A stretch of 64,000 bases of DNA from Campanula takesimana (lineage: Eukaryota > Streptophyta > Magnoliopsida > Asterales > Campanulaceae). Position 1 is the first letter of the stretch. Each line of letters begins with the position of its first letter. A program made the position numbers and the translations under genes. Below the pieces are notes generated by a model. That model worked only from the letters and a program-made list of their open reading frames with translations. It did no database searches and was not told the DNA's origin. Shown piece after piece: positions 42,534 to 53,239 of the stretch. The stretch is taken from the NCBI GenBank assembly GCA_026119855.1, contig JAOWBW010000481.1, positions 496,001 to 560,000 on the forward strand. Reading direction: 5' to 3'.

Positions 42534-43439
42534 AAGGAAGTTTAGGTTTCCTTGTAAAAGAGGTCTCCTTGTTAGGTAAGGATTCTCTGTATCGTAGACT
42601 TCGGATTGTATTAGGAGAGCTGGGCTTAGTCACTGTAAAGTGAACTAAGTCGGCTTGTACTTACTAACTCGGCTCGCCATAGAGGCCGAGTTGGATGTGC
42701 TGAGATGGTTGAGTAACCATGTTGATTGCTGGAGGTCTGGTTCATGGGTACAGGCCAAGTTGAGGTTGCCGGTCAAGTCGGTCTATTCTATGCCGAGTTA
42801 GGCATATTGGTCTTGAGGTATTCACCTGTTTAGGTGCGAGCTAAGAGCCCTGCTTTGGTAGTAGGCAGTACACTTTGTCAGAATCAACCCGGTCTGGGTG
42901 TTGTCTTTAGACTTGTAGCTTCAGTCTGTTGAAGTCGAGTAGTTATGTTCCTCGTCCTAGACTTTGCTTGTAGACTTAGCGTTTGTTTTGCTAAGTGTTC
43001 ATAGGCCAGGGTTTGTTTTCCCGTTATAGGTCGCGACAAGTTGATGAACTCATTTCGTTTGGTCTTGAATTCTTAGCCAGTATAAGCTAAGTGTTTGCTT
43101 GACCTCGGTCTGGAGGTTTGGAGATGTGTACCTCGACTTGGTAGGTGTTGTGCATAGCTAGTCGTAGCTGAATGCTGGAACCTATTTGAAGTTGGGACGA
43201 GCGTCACGTGCTCGGTTTGCAAAATTCAAGTGAACTAGTTGTCAGAACTAGGCTCGAATTGTCAGAGAGATGGATGTTTTAATCCACTCGGTTTGTTTTT
43301 ATGAACTACTCGGCCTGACTACGATGGTGTCATATACCATATTTGGGCCGAGTGTCTGCTCGTCGCCGAGTTGTTGAAACTTCGATCCAAAGTACTGTAG
43401 CTAGCTATGAGCTAGGTCTAAGTGAAAGACGAGTAGTCT

Positions 43440-43625
43440 GATGCTCGATCTGATGGTGCTAGTGAGGAGCTAGGCTTTGTAAAGGTGCTAGCGAGGAACT
43501 AGGCTTTGTAAAGGTGCTAGCAAGGAGCTAGGCTTTGTAAAAGACGAGCAGTCTGATGCTCGGTTTGAGAGTGCTAGCAAGGAGCTAGGCTTTGTAAAAG
43601 ACGAGCAGTCTGACGCTCGGTTTGC
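43440..43625 (+). repeat. tandem repeat, GCTAGCAAGGAGCTAGGC type
   Basis: Four or five copies of GTGCTAG(C/T)(A/G)AGGA(G/A)CTAGGC followed by TTTGTAAA, some with an added GACGAGCAGTCTGATGCTCG. They lead directly into the 178-bp repeats. Confidence 0.8.
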
Positions 43626-44250
43626 AAGAACTAACTCATGGCTAGTCTCAAATTGTCGTGGGAACTAGATGTATTAATCTTAACCCAAATTTGAGAGCAC
43701 TAGTCGACAGAATTAGGTTTTGATTGTAGCCGTGTTAGGCTACGTTTGTAGGCCGTGGTCGTTCGCCGTTATGGCCGTGACGAGCGTTAGGAGCTCGGTT
43801 TGTAAGAACTAACTCATGGCTAGTCTCAAATTGTCATGGGAACTAGATGTATTAATCTTAACCCAAATTTGAGAGCACTAGCCGACAGAATTAGGTTTTG
43901 ATTGTAGCCGTGTTAGGCTACGTTTGTAGGCCGTGGTCATTCACCGTTATGGCCGTGACGAGCGTTAGGAGCTCGGTTTGTAAGAACTAACTCATGGCTA
44001 GTCTCAAATTGTCTTGGGAACTAGATGTATTAATCTTAACCCAAATTTGAGAGCACTAGCCGACAGAATTAGGTTTTGATTGTAGCCGTGTTAGGCTACG
44101 TTTGTAGGCCGTGGTCGTTCACCATTATGGCCGTGGTGAGCGTTAGGAGCTCGGTTTGTAAGAACTAACTCATGGCTAGTCTCAAATTGTCGTGGGAACT
44201 AGATGTATTAATCTTAACCCAAATTTGAGAGCACTAGCCGACAGAATTAA
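43625..44250 (+). repeat. 178-bp tandem repeat, about 3.5 copies
   Basis: Units start AAGAACTAACTCATGGCTAG at about 43626, 43804, 43982 and 44160. They contain AGAGCACTAGCCGACAGAAT and GTAGCCGTGTTAGGCTACG (itself a hairpin). Copies differ by only a few bases. Confidence 0.9.
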
Positions 44251-47200
44251 GTTTTGTTGTAGGGCGTGTTGATGTAGTTATTCTTGTCATTTGTTGTTCG
44301 GCTGTAGTCTTCATGAGGTCTTCCTTTGTTCCTGATTGAAATCAAATTCTCTTTACGCTTCTTAAAGTTAAGTACCATAGGGGAGACACTCGACCCTTTT
44401 TGGACGTATAAGTAGCATAGGGGAGATGTTCGACCCATGTATAGAGGAGATGCTCGACCCATTTTGATTTCTTTATTCTTCGATCTTTGAGGATGTAGTA
44501 CTTCTTATTATGCGGCGACCATAATTTTTGAGTTGTCGAGTAATCTGCTTGGTGGAGCTTTTCTTGGGAAGCACAGATTAGCAGCCATGGAGAAGATATT
44601 TTTGTGCCAATAGCGACTTGTTGGTTTGTCGTGGTCTATATGTTTGATGAGTGGCCCCCATGCTTCTGAATATAGTTCTGCTGGCTTCCATTTGTTTCTG
44701 ATCTTTAATAGGATTTTCTGCTCAACATGGTTTTTGTAGAGCCGATTAGACCGGGTCGTGAGTAACATGCTTGGGAGCACTTTTGTGAACCGGCACATTT
44801 TAATTCGACTGGGCAGTGAGTATCATCCGGGTCTAGCTCGATTTATTGTTCTCATCTGTTATCTACTCAGGTGGAAATTTTTGCTTGAGCGTAGTTGACC
44901 CCTACTAGTCATGGATGGTTGGTCAATGTAGCCTGTCATTTTTATCGACAGATTAATTGAGGTGCTTGGTGATTGTCTTAAATCAGAAGACATGCTCAAA
45001 CTTCTGTATTTTGACTGTAGCACTAGACCACAAAGCATTGTCCAGCTGCTCGTTGTCATCTTCATCTTTGAACCGGGTTAGTTGCTTGTTCCTTGAAGAC
45101 CTCGCTTTGACATGGCGGACTCAGCTATTGTGCTTGCAATAGGATGCTCGGAACAGTGCTCAAGTTGTGAGCTTATTCATCGAGCTCGAACTTTGTTGCT
45201 CGGCTCCATCTTGGTCGACCATTTTATCTGCTGTTATTCGATTAGACTTGACATTGCTGGGGCGAGCTGTTAAGATTGCTTGCCCGTTTTCTGATCTGCG
45301 GCTGCTCGTGCTTTTTTCAAGATGTTTATCGTCATTATTCCTGTTGAGCCAATTTATACTCGGTCAATTGGAGTTCACACACTGTTAGTCGGCATTTATT
45401 GACGACGTCAAACTTGTGTTTTGAGAGTTCGGTTCGCTCGATCCTTTTTCTGAAACATTGCTGGTGACTAGTGAGTTGATTCAATGTGTACTTGTGCATG
45501 CCTAGTTGCTCGACCCGGACCCATGGTAAGCATTGTTCGTCTTGCTAAGTTAGTTAGTTTGAGCACAGATGTGTGAATGCTTGGTATTCTTGTCGATCAA
45601 TCGAATACGAGCCTTTGATGCTAGGATGATTATTGTTTTATAGTTACGTCTTTCACGAGTTAACTGTGACGAACTGCAAATTTGATCGGGCCTGCGATTT
45701 CTGATTGTTGTTCAGTGCCGCTCGAAGCCCCATTGACAATAGTTGGTATTCGAGTGTGTGGTGTTATCTGCCTCCATTTTCTTGTAGCTCATGTTGCTTG
45801 GCACGTCCCTGTTAGAGCCTGTCTCGGGTAGAAAGGTCAGTTTTTAATGAGATGTTGAAGTCTGCCTTGGGTGTGTTTACCAATGCTCGTATGAGTAACA
45901 AAACTGGGCTGGAGTGTCGTAGACGAGCAGGTGCGGGCAGCCATGGAGCTTCCTTCTACGTCGCTAGCTGCTCTCTAGCCATAGTTATCTCATGGTGGTG
46001 CAGCCATCTCGGGGTTCCTTCTTTTCATTTATTGTGTTACCCAATCACTTGAATCTTTTCATTCTTCTTTGGATGGGACTTTGAATGTGGACAGGAAAGG
46101 CTATGTAGGTTGCTCATAAAGGTATTTGTTTGAGTCCGGCTTTCCCACAGACTTCCCTTTTCGGATGAACAATATTTGTGTTGTTTTCTCATGCCGTACG
46201 AGCAATTCAAAGCCTTAACGCCTCATTATGAGTGCATTTGAGGTCATGAGTATGCCTGCTAGTTTGAGCCCGGGTGTGCAATTGAGATTTACTACTGGGA
46301 ATGGCATGTTACAGATTGCGAGTAGACAACTAAGGAGTTTATTAATCTATGCTTGCAATCGTCAGCAGAATGATTCTTTGTCTGCAGTCAATTTCTTCAT
46401 CAAGCTTGTTGGTGGCGCGGCCGTCGGACCAAAATCGAAAACTATGAGCAACTGGGTTTGATGATCATGACTTCGCTTTTGTTGCCATTGATGACGACCT
46501 CGAACTGCGACTTAGCTTCCTTGCAAACTTGTTCGGTCGATCACCTAAGAAAAGTTAAGCACCGCTCATAATGTTTTCTTGCCCATTTGTTATGTACACA
46601 TGTGGTTTAGTGTTGTGCTTGCTATTTTGATGGGGATGCCTTTGGGTGTGCCTGGGCTCAAATATACTGACTTCCTTTAGTGTTGTCACCTTCTACCGTC
46701 CTGCTCGGTCTTCTCGGCCTTCGGTGCATTACTGCTAGCGTTTCTCATCGTTCGTTATGATCTGAGTCTCAATCATTCTATACAAGAAGGACAGGCGTGC
46801 AGTGGCAGTTCTGATATTGACGGAGTTGCTGATGGTAATAGGTCGTCCGATTCTACTTTTTCGAGCAATGTCGAGCACAACTCGGCTGAATATGGTGCTT
46901 AACATTTATGCTTTTTGGCTGCTCGTTGGATACTTGACTTTATTATGGAGCTCGTCTTGTTCTTTGCTGAAGTCATGCCTGACTATCACAGCTTCGTAGA
47001 GGAGACGTCGGCCATAGATTTTATTTGAAGTTTTCACTGTTGTTTTACCTTCAAACTGTTGCAATGCTCGTTGGCTGGCCCCCTTGCTTGACATTGCTCC
47101 TGCCGCTACAAAACCCACCGCTTTATCTGTTCGAGGAAAGTCCTTGACGAAGAGCAGTATGAATGTTGGCTTATGTACACAAAGCCTAGCTCCTCATAAT

Positions 47201-48739
47201 CCATAAATAAAATCATGCCATGTAAAATCAGAATATTGGCAGTATGAATATGGAAGGAGTGCACCTGATGTTTTCGTGTAGGGGCATAGAGGTTGGCTTG
47301 CCCGATCTAGCCACCGTGTTCGGCCTGTAGCATGTGGGTTTGCTTGTGCTATGTTGTTGTCTACCAGTACTGTTGTTTCTAGACTTGCGACGAATTGTCG
47401 TGAAATATTTCATTCATTGTTAGCTCGAAAAGACGACCTGCTTGTTGCTCCTTGGCTCGTCGCAGATGAGAGCTTGTGTGTTGCAAAGGTACTGACTACT
47501 TGGTGAACAGGAACTTCCATCCGATCTTTGTTAGATCTCCAAGCTGATTTGGTTCTGGTTCTTATTCGAGGCCTTGCTTCGAACCCAATTCGGTCTGTTT
47601 GTCGTTTAGAATATATAGCCTGGAGGCCCTTTCGATCGAGTTGAATATTTCTCTCTTAACCATGTCTTTCCTTATTTCTCAATAAATAGTAAGCACTATT
47701 AAATGTATTGCTGGTACATTCAAGATATTATGCAATAATGTGGATCAATTTTGGAGAGCACACATTAAATTACCCCTGTTAACTAAGGTAGTTATTCAGG
47801 TATTAATATGGTATCAAGATAGGATGCTGAATGTAATAGCATAGCAATGGATGTGCTTGCAATATTACTAAATCAATTTTCCTTTGCCCAATGTGCAATT
47901 GACACAGAGAAATATCATGTATAGCAGGTATGTAATAGCAAGGTAAACTTGGAGAAAGTACACCTGGATAAATTCTGATGTTGGTGTTATTTACGGTGGC
48001 AGCGAATTTTATAGAGCAAATATGGTTGTATTGCTCGATCGAGGTCAGCCAGCGATTCTCGGTGTTCATGAGGTGTTGGCTTTTTCCTTGTACCATGGCG
48101 GCCGTCTTCGATTTGAGCTTTACAGTTGCACGATCAATTAATTTGAGGGGCGTGGATCCGAGATCTGGATGTGCTCTCTTTTTGTATTGATGAGCTCGCC
48201 CATTGTACTAGTAGTCGGCTTTTTGGGCCTGTCTCCATTATTTTACGAGGATTTGTTTTACATAGGTTGGCCATCTGTGTCTAATTGTTTGTGTCTTAGC
48301 TCGTAATCTGGGAGCGGATTTTGAGCGCTCATCATCGAGTTTCCGTCAATTAGAGCGAATGGGATGCATGATATTTTTGTTGATCAATCGAACACAGAAA
48401 CGTGCTTCACATCTCGTTATAAGTATGAGATATCTGAATATATCACAGTATTTTTGAGTGAGGCGGAGTTTGATTTGAACCGGCTGCCAGGTGACCAGAG
48501 ATGATGAGATCGTCATCGGCGGCGGCGAAATTGAATGGCGAGGGAAAAGCCAATAATTAGCTTGTTTAAGGCCACCAATGTCCAGGGAACACCATTCACG
48601 TGATTGATTTGTTCTTTTAAAATCCATTCTCCCCAATTGATTATCTCTATGAATGATTGAAGGTTGCTGATGAGAGATCCGAGTAGATCTGTAATTTTCC
48701 ATTGTCGCGTTCATCGTCCGTGTTCTTCGTGTTCTCGTT
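44251..48739. other. non-coding interior of the LARD-like element
   Basis: Base composition is more even than in the flanks and stop codons are frequent in all frames. The longest minus frame near the 5' end (48346-48756) begins next to the primer site but shows no zinc knuckle or Gag motif. I recognise no domain. Confidence 0.6.
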
Positions 48740-48758
48740 CCCGGCAATGGAACCAAAC
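48740..48758 (-). other. putative primer binding site of the LARD-like element
   Basis: On the minus strand GTTTGGTTCCATTGCCGGG directly follows the LTR end CATCATCA. It resembles the (T)TGGCGCCGTTGCCGGGG-type sites of some Ty3/Gypsy elements, with changes. Confidence 0.55.
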
Positions 48759-49203
48759 TGATGATGCATAAAAAGGGTGGTACCGGGGGTACCTAATCAG
48801 TCGGGAACGCGGCGATGGATAATCCTGGACGAACGAACGGACGATCTGCAAAACAAACACCGATCTGCAAAACAAACACCGTTAGGGCGCGAGGGAGTTA
48901 CCCCGCGAAAACCCTCCGGTGTGAGAATAAGCATCGTGTATAGAGATGATATAAACCGGAAGGAAAAGCGTATTATAGTATTGAGAGGGTAATTTTGTGT
49001 GTACCTTTTTATGTGTGGATTAGGACCCTTATTTATAGATTTGAGGTGGAGTGTTCACCAAGAATAGGAGATCCATCGTTGATTTGTATTAGGAGAGTGA
49101 GTCCTTGTATAATTTAGGATTCTTAGCCCGGTAGGAGTCCCTTTGTACACAAATCGTAGTAGGAGTTTATTCCTTAATTTTAGGAGATAGAATATTCCGT
49201 TCA
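48759..49203 (-). repeat. 5' LTR of the LARD-like element
   Basis: 445 bp, begins TGATGATGCATAAAAAGG on the plus strand and ends ATATTCCGTTCA, followed by AATTT. Matches 41286-41728 with few differences. Confidence 0.85.
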
Positions 49204-50470
49204 AATTTGTACGTTGATTTACTATTAACATACCGTATCCCTATACCATTTCTCAAACCCAAAAAGTACTGATAACAACACTAAATAATTTTATTTAAAA
49301 AAAAAAAAAAAAAAAAAAACACCTTACTTAATGCTGACTAACTCATCTACAAGCTGGTTGAACAAAAAATTCTCTATATCTGTAGCAATGGTCTCGACTT
49401 CATCCCAAAACTCGACCCAACTTTCACGACCCACAGCTTTCTCAGACAACTCTTTCTTTGCTTCCGTCCCCTCGCGAACAAGCAAACTCCACAATTCTTC
49501 CTCAATTAAATCTCTTTTCAATGCATTACCAACTTTTTTCCTCAAGGGCTTTTCGCAGATATGGACATCGAGCCATGGTTTTAGAATCTCCATTAACCCT
49601 GCATTTACACGATCAAAAAGAAGCTTCCTTTCTTCTTTGTTCCAAGATGTATGATCAATGTACTTCTTCTCGAGTTCTTCGAAGAGTGAGGGGCTCAGAA
49701 GGCGCTCCGGGGAATGTCAGCTGTTAATGCTTATGATTGTGGGCCCACCATGAAGTCCCGACTCTTCTAAGATATCTTGTAGGTAGGAAAAATCCCTACT
49801 TTCACCTTCTCGTAAGAATTTTGTTAAGTTTTCATTCTTACTTGAAGAATGAAAAGATTTCTCGGTGGTGTCTCCGTCACTTGAGATGATCATTCATGTT
49901 CCTTCTGAAAATGTTTTTTCGGAGTCTGATTTAAGAAGCTGAAGTTCCATCCACAGGCCTAGAGAAAATTATTGATATCAGATGGATAATATTTGTATCC
50001 CCGAAAAGGCAAGGAAAAAATGGATAAAATTTCTCTCTTTTATTATTTTTTTTTTTTTGGTTCACTAACCTTGAAGGTCAGTACAATGAGAGACTAGTGA
50101 AACGTCTTCTTTAAAAGGTGGTTCCAGAACTGAATTTGGACTTGGCTGATAAGTTTCCCCTGGACTCGTGCAATCCGAAGAATCCACAGCATATTCATGG
50201 GATCTGTTTTGAGATTCCTGCAATTTGAAGGAAAATTGACTGAAATTACGTATAATCGTCTGTAATCCAATGAAGTAGCAACAAAGTTCATCATTCCAAG
50301 GAAAAGCAGGAGAAGAAGTGGAAAAAAACAAAAATGGAACTTGATAACCCATAGTCCTCTGGAAATCTTTGACTGAAATAGCAAGTCAAGTTTCAATTTA
50401 ATAAAAATCAAAATACAGATGACATATTGACAGTTGCCATAGCACAATTTAAATCACTATTTAACTTATT

Positions 50471-50546
50471 ATCTCCTTCCCAAAATGAAGGTCCAAATTT
50501 ACTCTTGGACAAAAGTATTTGGACATTCATTTTGGAACGGAGGTCG
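50471..50546. mobile_element. very short Stowaway-like remnant
   Basis: CTCCTTCCCAAAATGAAGG at the left and CATTTTGGAACGGAGG at the right are inverted repeats about 75 bp apart, in an intron of the DUF4378 gene. Confidence 0.45.
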
Positions 50547-50744
50547 CCACATTTATCATCTCTATGTAAATAAATTTCTATCAAAGAAACAACACATTTG
50601 CAATGGCAAGATAATTGGCATGCATATTTATTTAAATTTTAATAAAACAACCGTTAAGCGTTAAGTTTTTCAAACCCAATCGTCTCTGTTGTGGTTGGAC
50701 TATAGTGAACAGTCCGTGCAGTTGCACCAAACTGTTAAATGTTA

Positions 50745-50998
50745 CTCCCTCTGTCCCAGAATTATATTCCTCCTATTTTCATGGGTTTTACGAAAGAACT
50801 TTGAGTAATAATTAAGGCTACTACTTTTAATTATTCTAATAAAATTTTTGAAATTATTCTTGATACATCATTATAAATACTATTAATATCAATTTTTAGA
50901 TTCACATTAACATAATTATAAATAGCATTTATAACTGCTCAAAGTTCTCTCATAGTAACAACGAAAAAAGGTGGACTATCTTTCTGGGTCGGAGGGAG
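50745..50998. mobile_element. Stowaway-like MITE in a DUF4378 gene intron
   Basis: CTCCCTCTGTCCCAGAA and TTCTGGGTCGGAGGGAG ends with TA on both sides. Confidence 0.88.
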
Positions 50999-51261
50999 TA
51001 GAATGGTGGAGTTATTTCCATGTGCATGGGTAATTAAGAATTAGCGTGTATCTAAAGATATGGGTGTATCAGATAGTAAAAGGAAAATATAAACATAGTA
51101 AATAAATTTCGACAGGGATTATAAATACTCCTAATCAGATAAGATTCCAAGCTGTAAAAGAAAGGAAAACTGTACCTGCCCATCTGAACCATCAATGAAA
51201 CAGGGAGAATATCCATCTCTTACGAACACATCATCAGGCATTGGCGTAGATTGCTTTTTAG

Positions 51262-51667
51262 TGCGGTCCCAACAACTGGTATCAGAGCCCAGGTTGGTTG
51301 ATAGGCCCGACGCGAAGTGGACCGCGTGCGAGATGTGTGGGATTCTCGTATGTGTGATCTCGCGAAAAGGACCCTTGTGCCGAAAGTCTTCCCGATAAAG
51401 GTGATCGGGAGGCGTGTCCTGCAGATGGTGTTAGCGGTGATACAAGTTTCGTTGGAGGTACTTGAGTTGAGAGGGGGTTTGTTGAGGTGTAAACCCAAGC
51501 CCCACATCGGCAATTGAATGAAGAATTGCCTAGTATACAAAGGTGTCCACACACTCCATTACTATGACGCCTTTTGAGAGTTGATCCAAAAACAATCCGT
51601 GCAGCTGGGCCCAAAGCGGACATTATCATACTAATGTGGAGTGGTGGAGGTGGTCGCGGTCCCAACA
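51262..51667 (+). mobile_element. TRIM-like retrotransposon, 5' LTR mostly missing
   Basis: GCGGTCCCAACA (about 51263-51274) is the last dozen bases of an LTR, followed by a tRNA-iMet primer site TGGTATCAGAGC (51277-51288). About 200 bp of non-coding interior, a purine tract GTTGAGAGGGGG (51466-51477) and a 188-bp LTR (51480-51667; TGTTGAGGTG...GGTCCCAACA) complete it. Total size and lack of genes fit a terminal-repeat retrotransposon in miniature. It broke an exon of the DUF4378 gene. Confidence 0.72.
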
Positions 51668-51950
51668 ATTCCCCCTTCCATGAAACTGGGAACCGTACCT
51701 GAATAAGCACGTCTATACTTAGGCAATTAAATATTTTTACAATCATAACTATCTAATTATATATAAAAGGCAAAATGTATTAAAGTTTTATGAAAATATT
51801 CAAAACTGCAAGTATTTTAAATAAAATATCTCTCCATAAAAATGTAAGTGTTTTAGGACAGATGAAGTAATAAAGGTTCAAGGACCCTATGGTATCATCT
51901 CCTTAATTGGAAAAGATAAATAGATTATAGATAAAATGCACTGGTATTTA

Positions 51951-52262
51951 CTCCCTCTGTCCCGGCATAAATAGGACTAGAGGAATTTTCACACTAATTA
52001 AGAAAAATCTGTAAATGTGTGGTATAAAATAAAGAGATAGAATGAGTTGAGTAAATAGTAATGTTAGTTGGATAGATTGAGTGGTGGAAAATGAAGAGAG
52101 AGAATGAGTGGGAATAATAGTAGTGTTGGTTGAATAAATTGAGTGGTGAAAAATGAAGAGAGAGAATGAGTGGGGTTGAAAATTTTTAATTTTGGGCAAT
52201 CTCACTTTTAATGGGACGACCCAAAAAAGAAACAAGTTTCACTTGTGCTGGGACGGAGGGAG
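51951..52262. mobile_element. Stowaway-like MITE with known empty site
   Basis: CTCCCTCTGTCCCGGCATAA and GTGCTGGGACGGAGGGAG ends, TA on both sides. Copy 1 reads GGTATATAGGCATT without it at about 32213, confirming TA duplication. Confidence 0.92.
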
Positions 52263-52457
52263 TAGGCATTTATTTGAAACTGACAATTTATTGCCCTGCA
52301 TTTATATTGTCTACAATACATAGAGAATTAAACTATAATCCATTTACTTCTCAACATTAAATTGTTATATAAATATAAAGAGCATGTACCAAAAAAGAAA
52401 ATCTAAAACAGATTGATCACTACCCAATTACATTTCAAGTTGTAAAACAACAACAAC

Positions 52458-53008
52458 ATGAATTATATAATTTATATTCGAATTCTTCTCTCTCTCATCG
52501 TAGCAACGTGCATGGTACAACAAACAATTGGGTGGTGTAATTTTTGGAATGATGAACACCGGATTGGAATTACAAATTATATCAATAGTAAAAAGCCCAT
52601 TCAGTTTCGTTGCCAATCGGGGATTCCGACCGTGGAATGCGTAAATTATTTTATTATCAGGAGGAAAAGTGGAGCGTTTGCGCTAAATCAAATACACTTT
52701 ATTTTTGTCATTTTTATTGGGGTTCAAAATGGCATCCTTTAAAAGAAGCGGTTTTGGATGTTTATAATGAACGGATTTTCAACGCTGAGGTTGGAACCAA
52801 ATTTGCTGAGTGGAGGATTACACAATATGGCTTCTATAGGAGAGTGACTTCCATCATGAATATGAATGACACCTGGCATCGCGAGGGCTACTGGAGTATG
52901 GGTGGGAAGAAATTATATGACGGAAAAGATAAATTTAAAACAAATGCTAAGGAGTATAAGTGTGTTGCAGGTGTATGTAGATCAAGTTTTAGTATATATT
53001 ATTTTTGA
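52458..53008 (+). pseudogene. S-protein homologue, frameshifted duplicate
   Basis: The start (MNYIIYIRILLSLIVATCM) and the S1 core are as in the gene at 32405. At about 52618-52622 a G run has four bases where copy 1 has five. This shifts the frame after FRCQSG; the original frame ends at 52742, while the shifted frame continues EEKWSVCAKSNTLYFCHFYW to a different C-terminus ending at 53008. The C-terminal 30 residues also differ from copy 1. Translation from the ATG would give a truncated product lacking most of the S1 fold. Confidence 0.85.
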
Positions 53009-53015
53009 GTTGGTT

Positions 53016-53178
53016 TTGGGGAAAACTAGTTCCTCCATAAGTTATAAAAAGTCCTGTTTTTTAACCCTTCTTAAACCCTAAAAGGCCTAAACCTTAAACT
53101 TTAAACCCTAAACCCTAAACTTTAACCCCTATGAAAACAAGACTTTTTATAACTTATAGAGAAACTAGTTTCCCCCAA
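53016..53178. mobile_element. foldback MITE with telomere-like core, copy 2
   Basis: Arms TTGGGGAAAACTAGTTCCTC and GAAACTAGTTTCCCCCAA, extended by ATAAGTTATAAAAAGTC and GACTTTTTATAACTTAT, enclose TAAACCCTAAACCCTAAAC-type repeats. Same family as 30430-30570. No clear target duplication. Confidence 0.75.
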
Positions 53179-53239
53179 TATTTTCTCATTATTTTTAGTT
53201 ACAGAGTATGTATCTGACAAATAAAGAAAGAATAAATAT

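Larger units (their letters stand above)
41286..49203 (-). mobile_element. large non-coding LTR element (LARD-like)
   Basis: Direct repeats of 443 and 445 bp bound a 7-kb interior, flanked by AATTT on both sides (41281-41285, 49204-49208). On the minus strand the LTR starts TGAACGG and ends CATCATCA. A primer-site-like sequence follows the right LTR and a G-rich tract precedes the left one, so the element runs right to left. No Gag, protease, RT or integrase motif was found on either strand. The interior holds tandem repeats (43440-44250) and a nested hAT MITE. It would need enzymes from a relative. Confidence 0.82.
49324..51260 (-). pseudogene. DUF4378-domain (TRM-like) protein gene, 3' exons, decayed
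   Basis: Three minus-strand exons with good borders: 51260-51176 (QSTPMPDDVFVRDGYSPCF, donor GTACAG), 50217-50070 (LQESQNRSHEYAV, then YQPSPNSVLEPPFKEDVS; donor GTTAGT) and 49958-49324. The last encodes FSYLQDILEESGL, ERLLSPSLFEELEKKYI, LIEEELWSLLVREG and ends DIENFLFNQLVDELVSIK. The QPSPxSVLEPPF motif and the LF/LVDEL ending are typical of plant DUF4378 proteins, many of which recruit TON1 and shape microtubule arrays. The last exon has two in-frame TGA codons (49896-49894 and 49719-49717), and the upstream exon is broken at about 51261 by a TRIM-like element. A piece beyond it (51668-51698, acceptor TTATTCAG) may continue the exon. Clearly non-functional. Confidence 0.8.

Noticed and set aside
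48346..48756. Minus-strand frame next to the primer site as a Gag start
   Set aside because: No zinc knuckle, no capsid motif, and most of the interior has dense stops.
49331..49727. Plus-strand open frames of 107 and 89 codons
   Set aside because: Antisense of the DUF4378 terminal exon.
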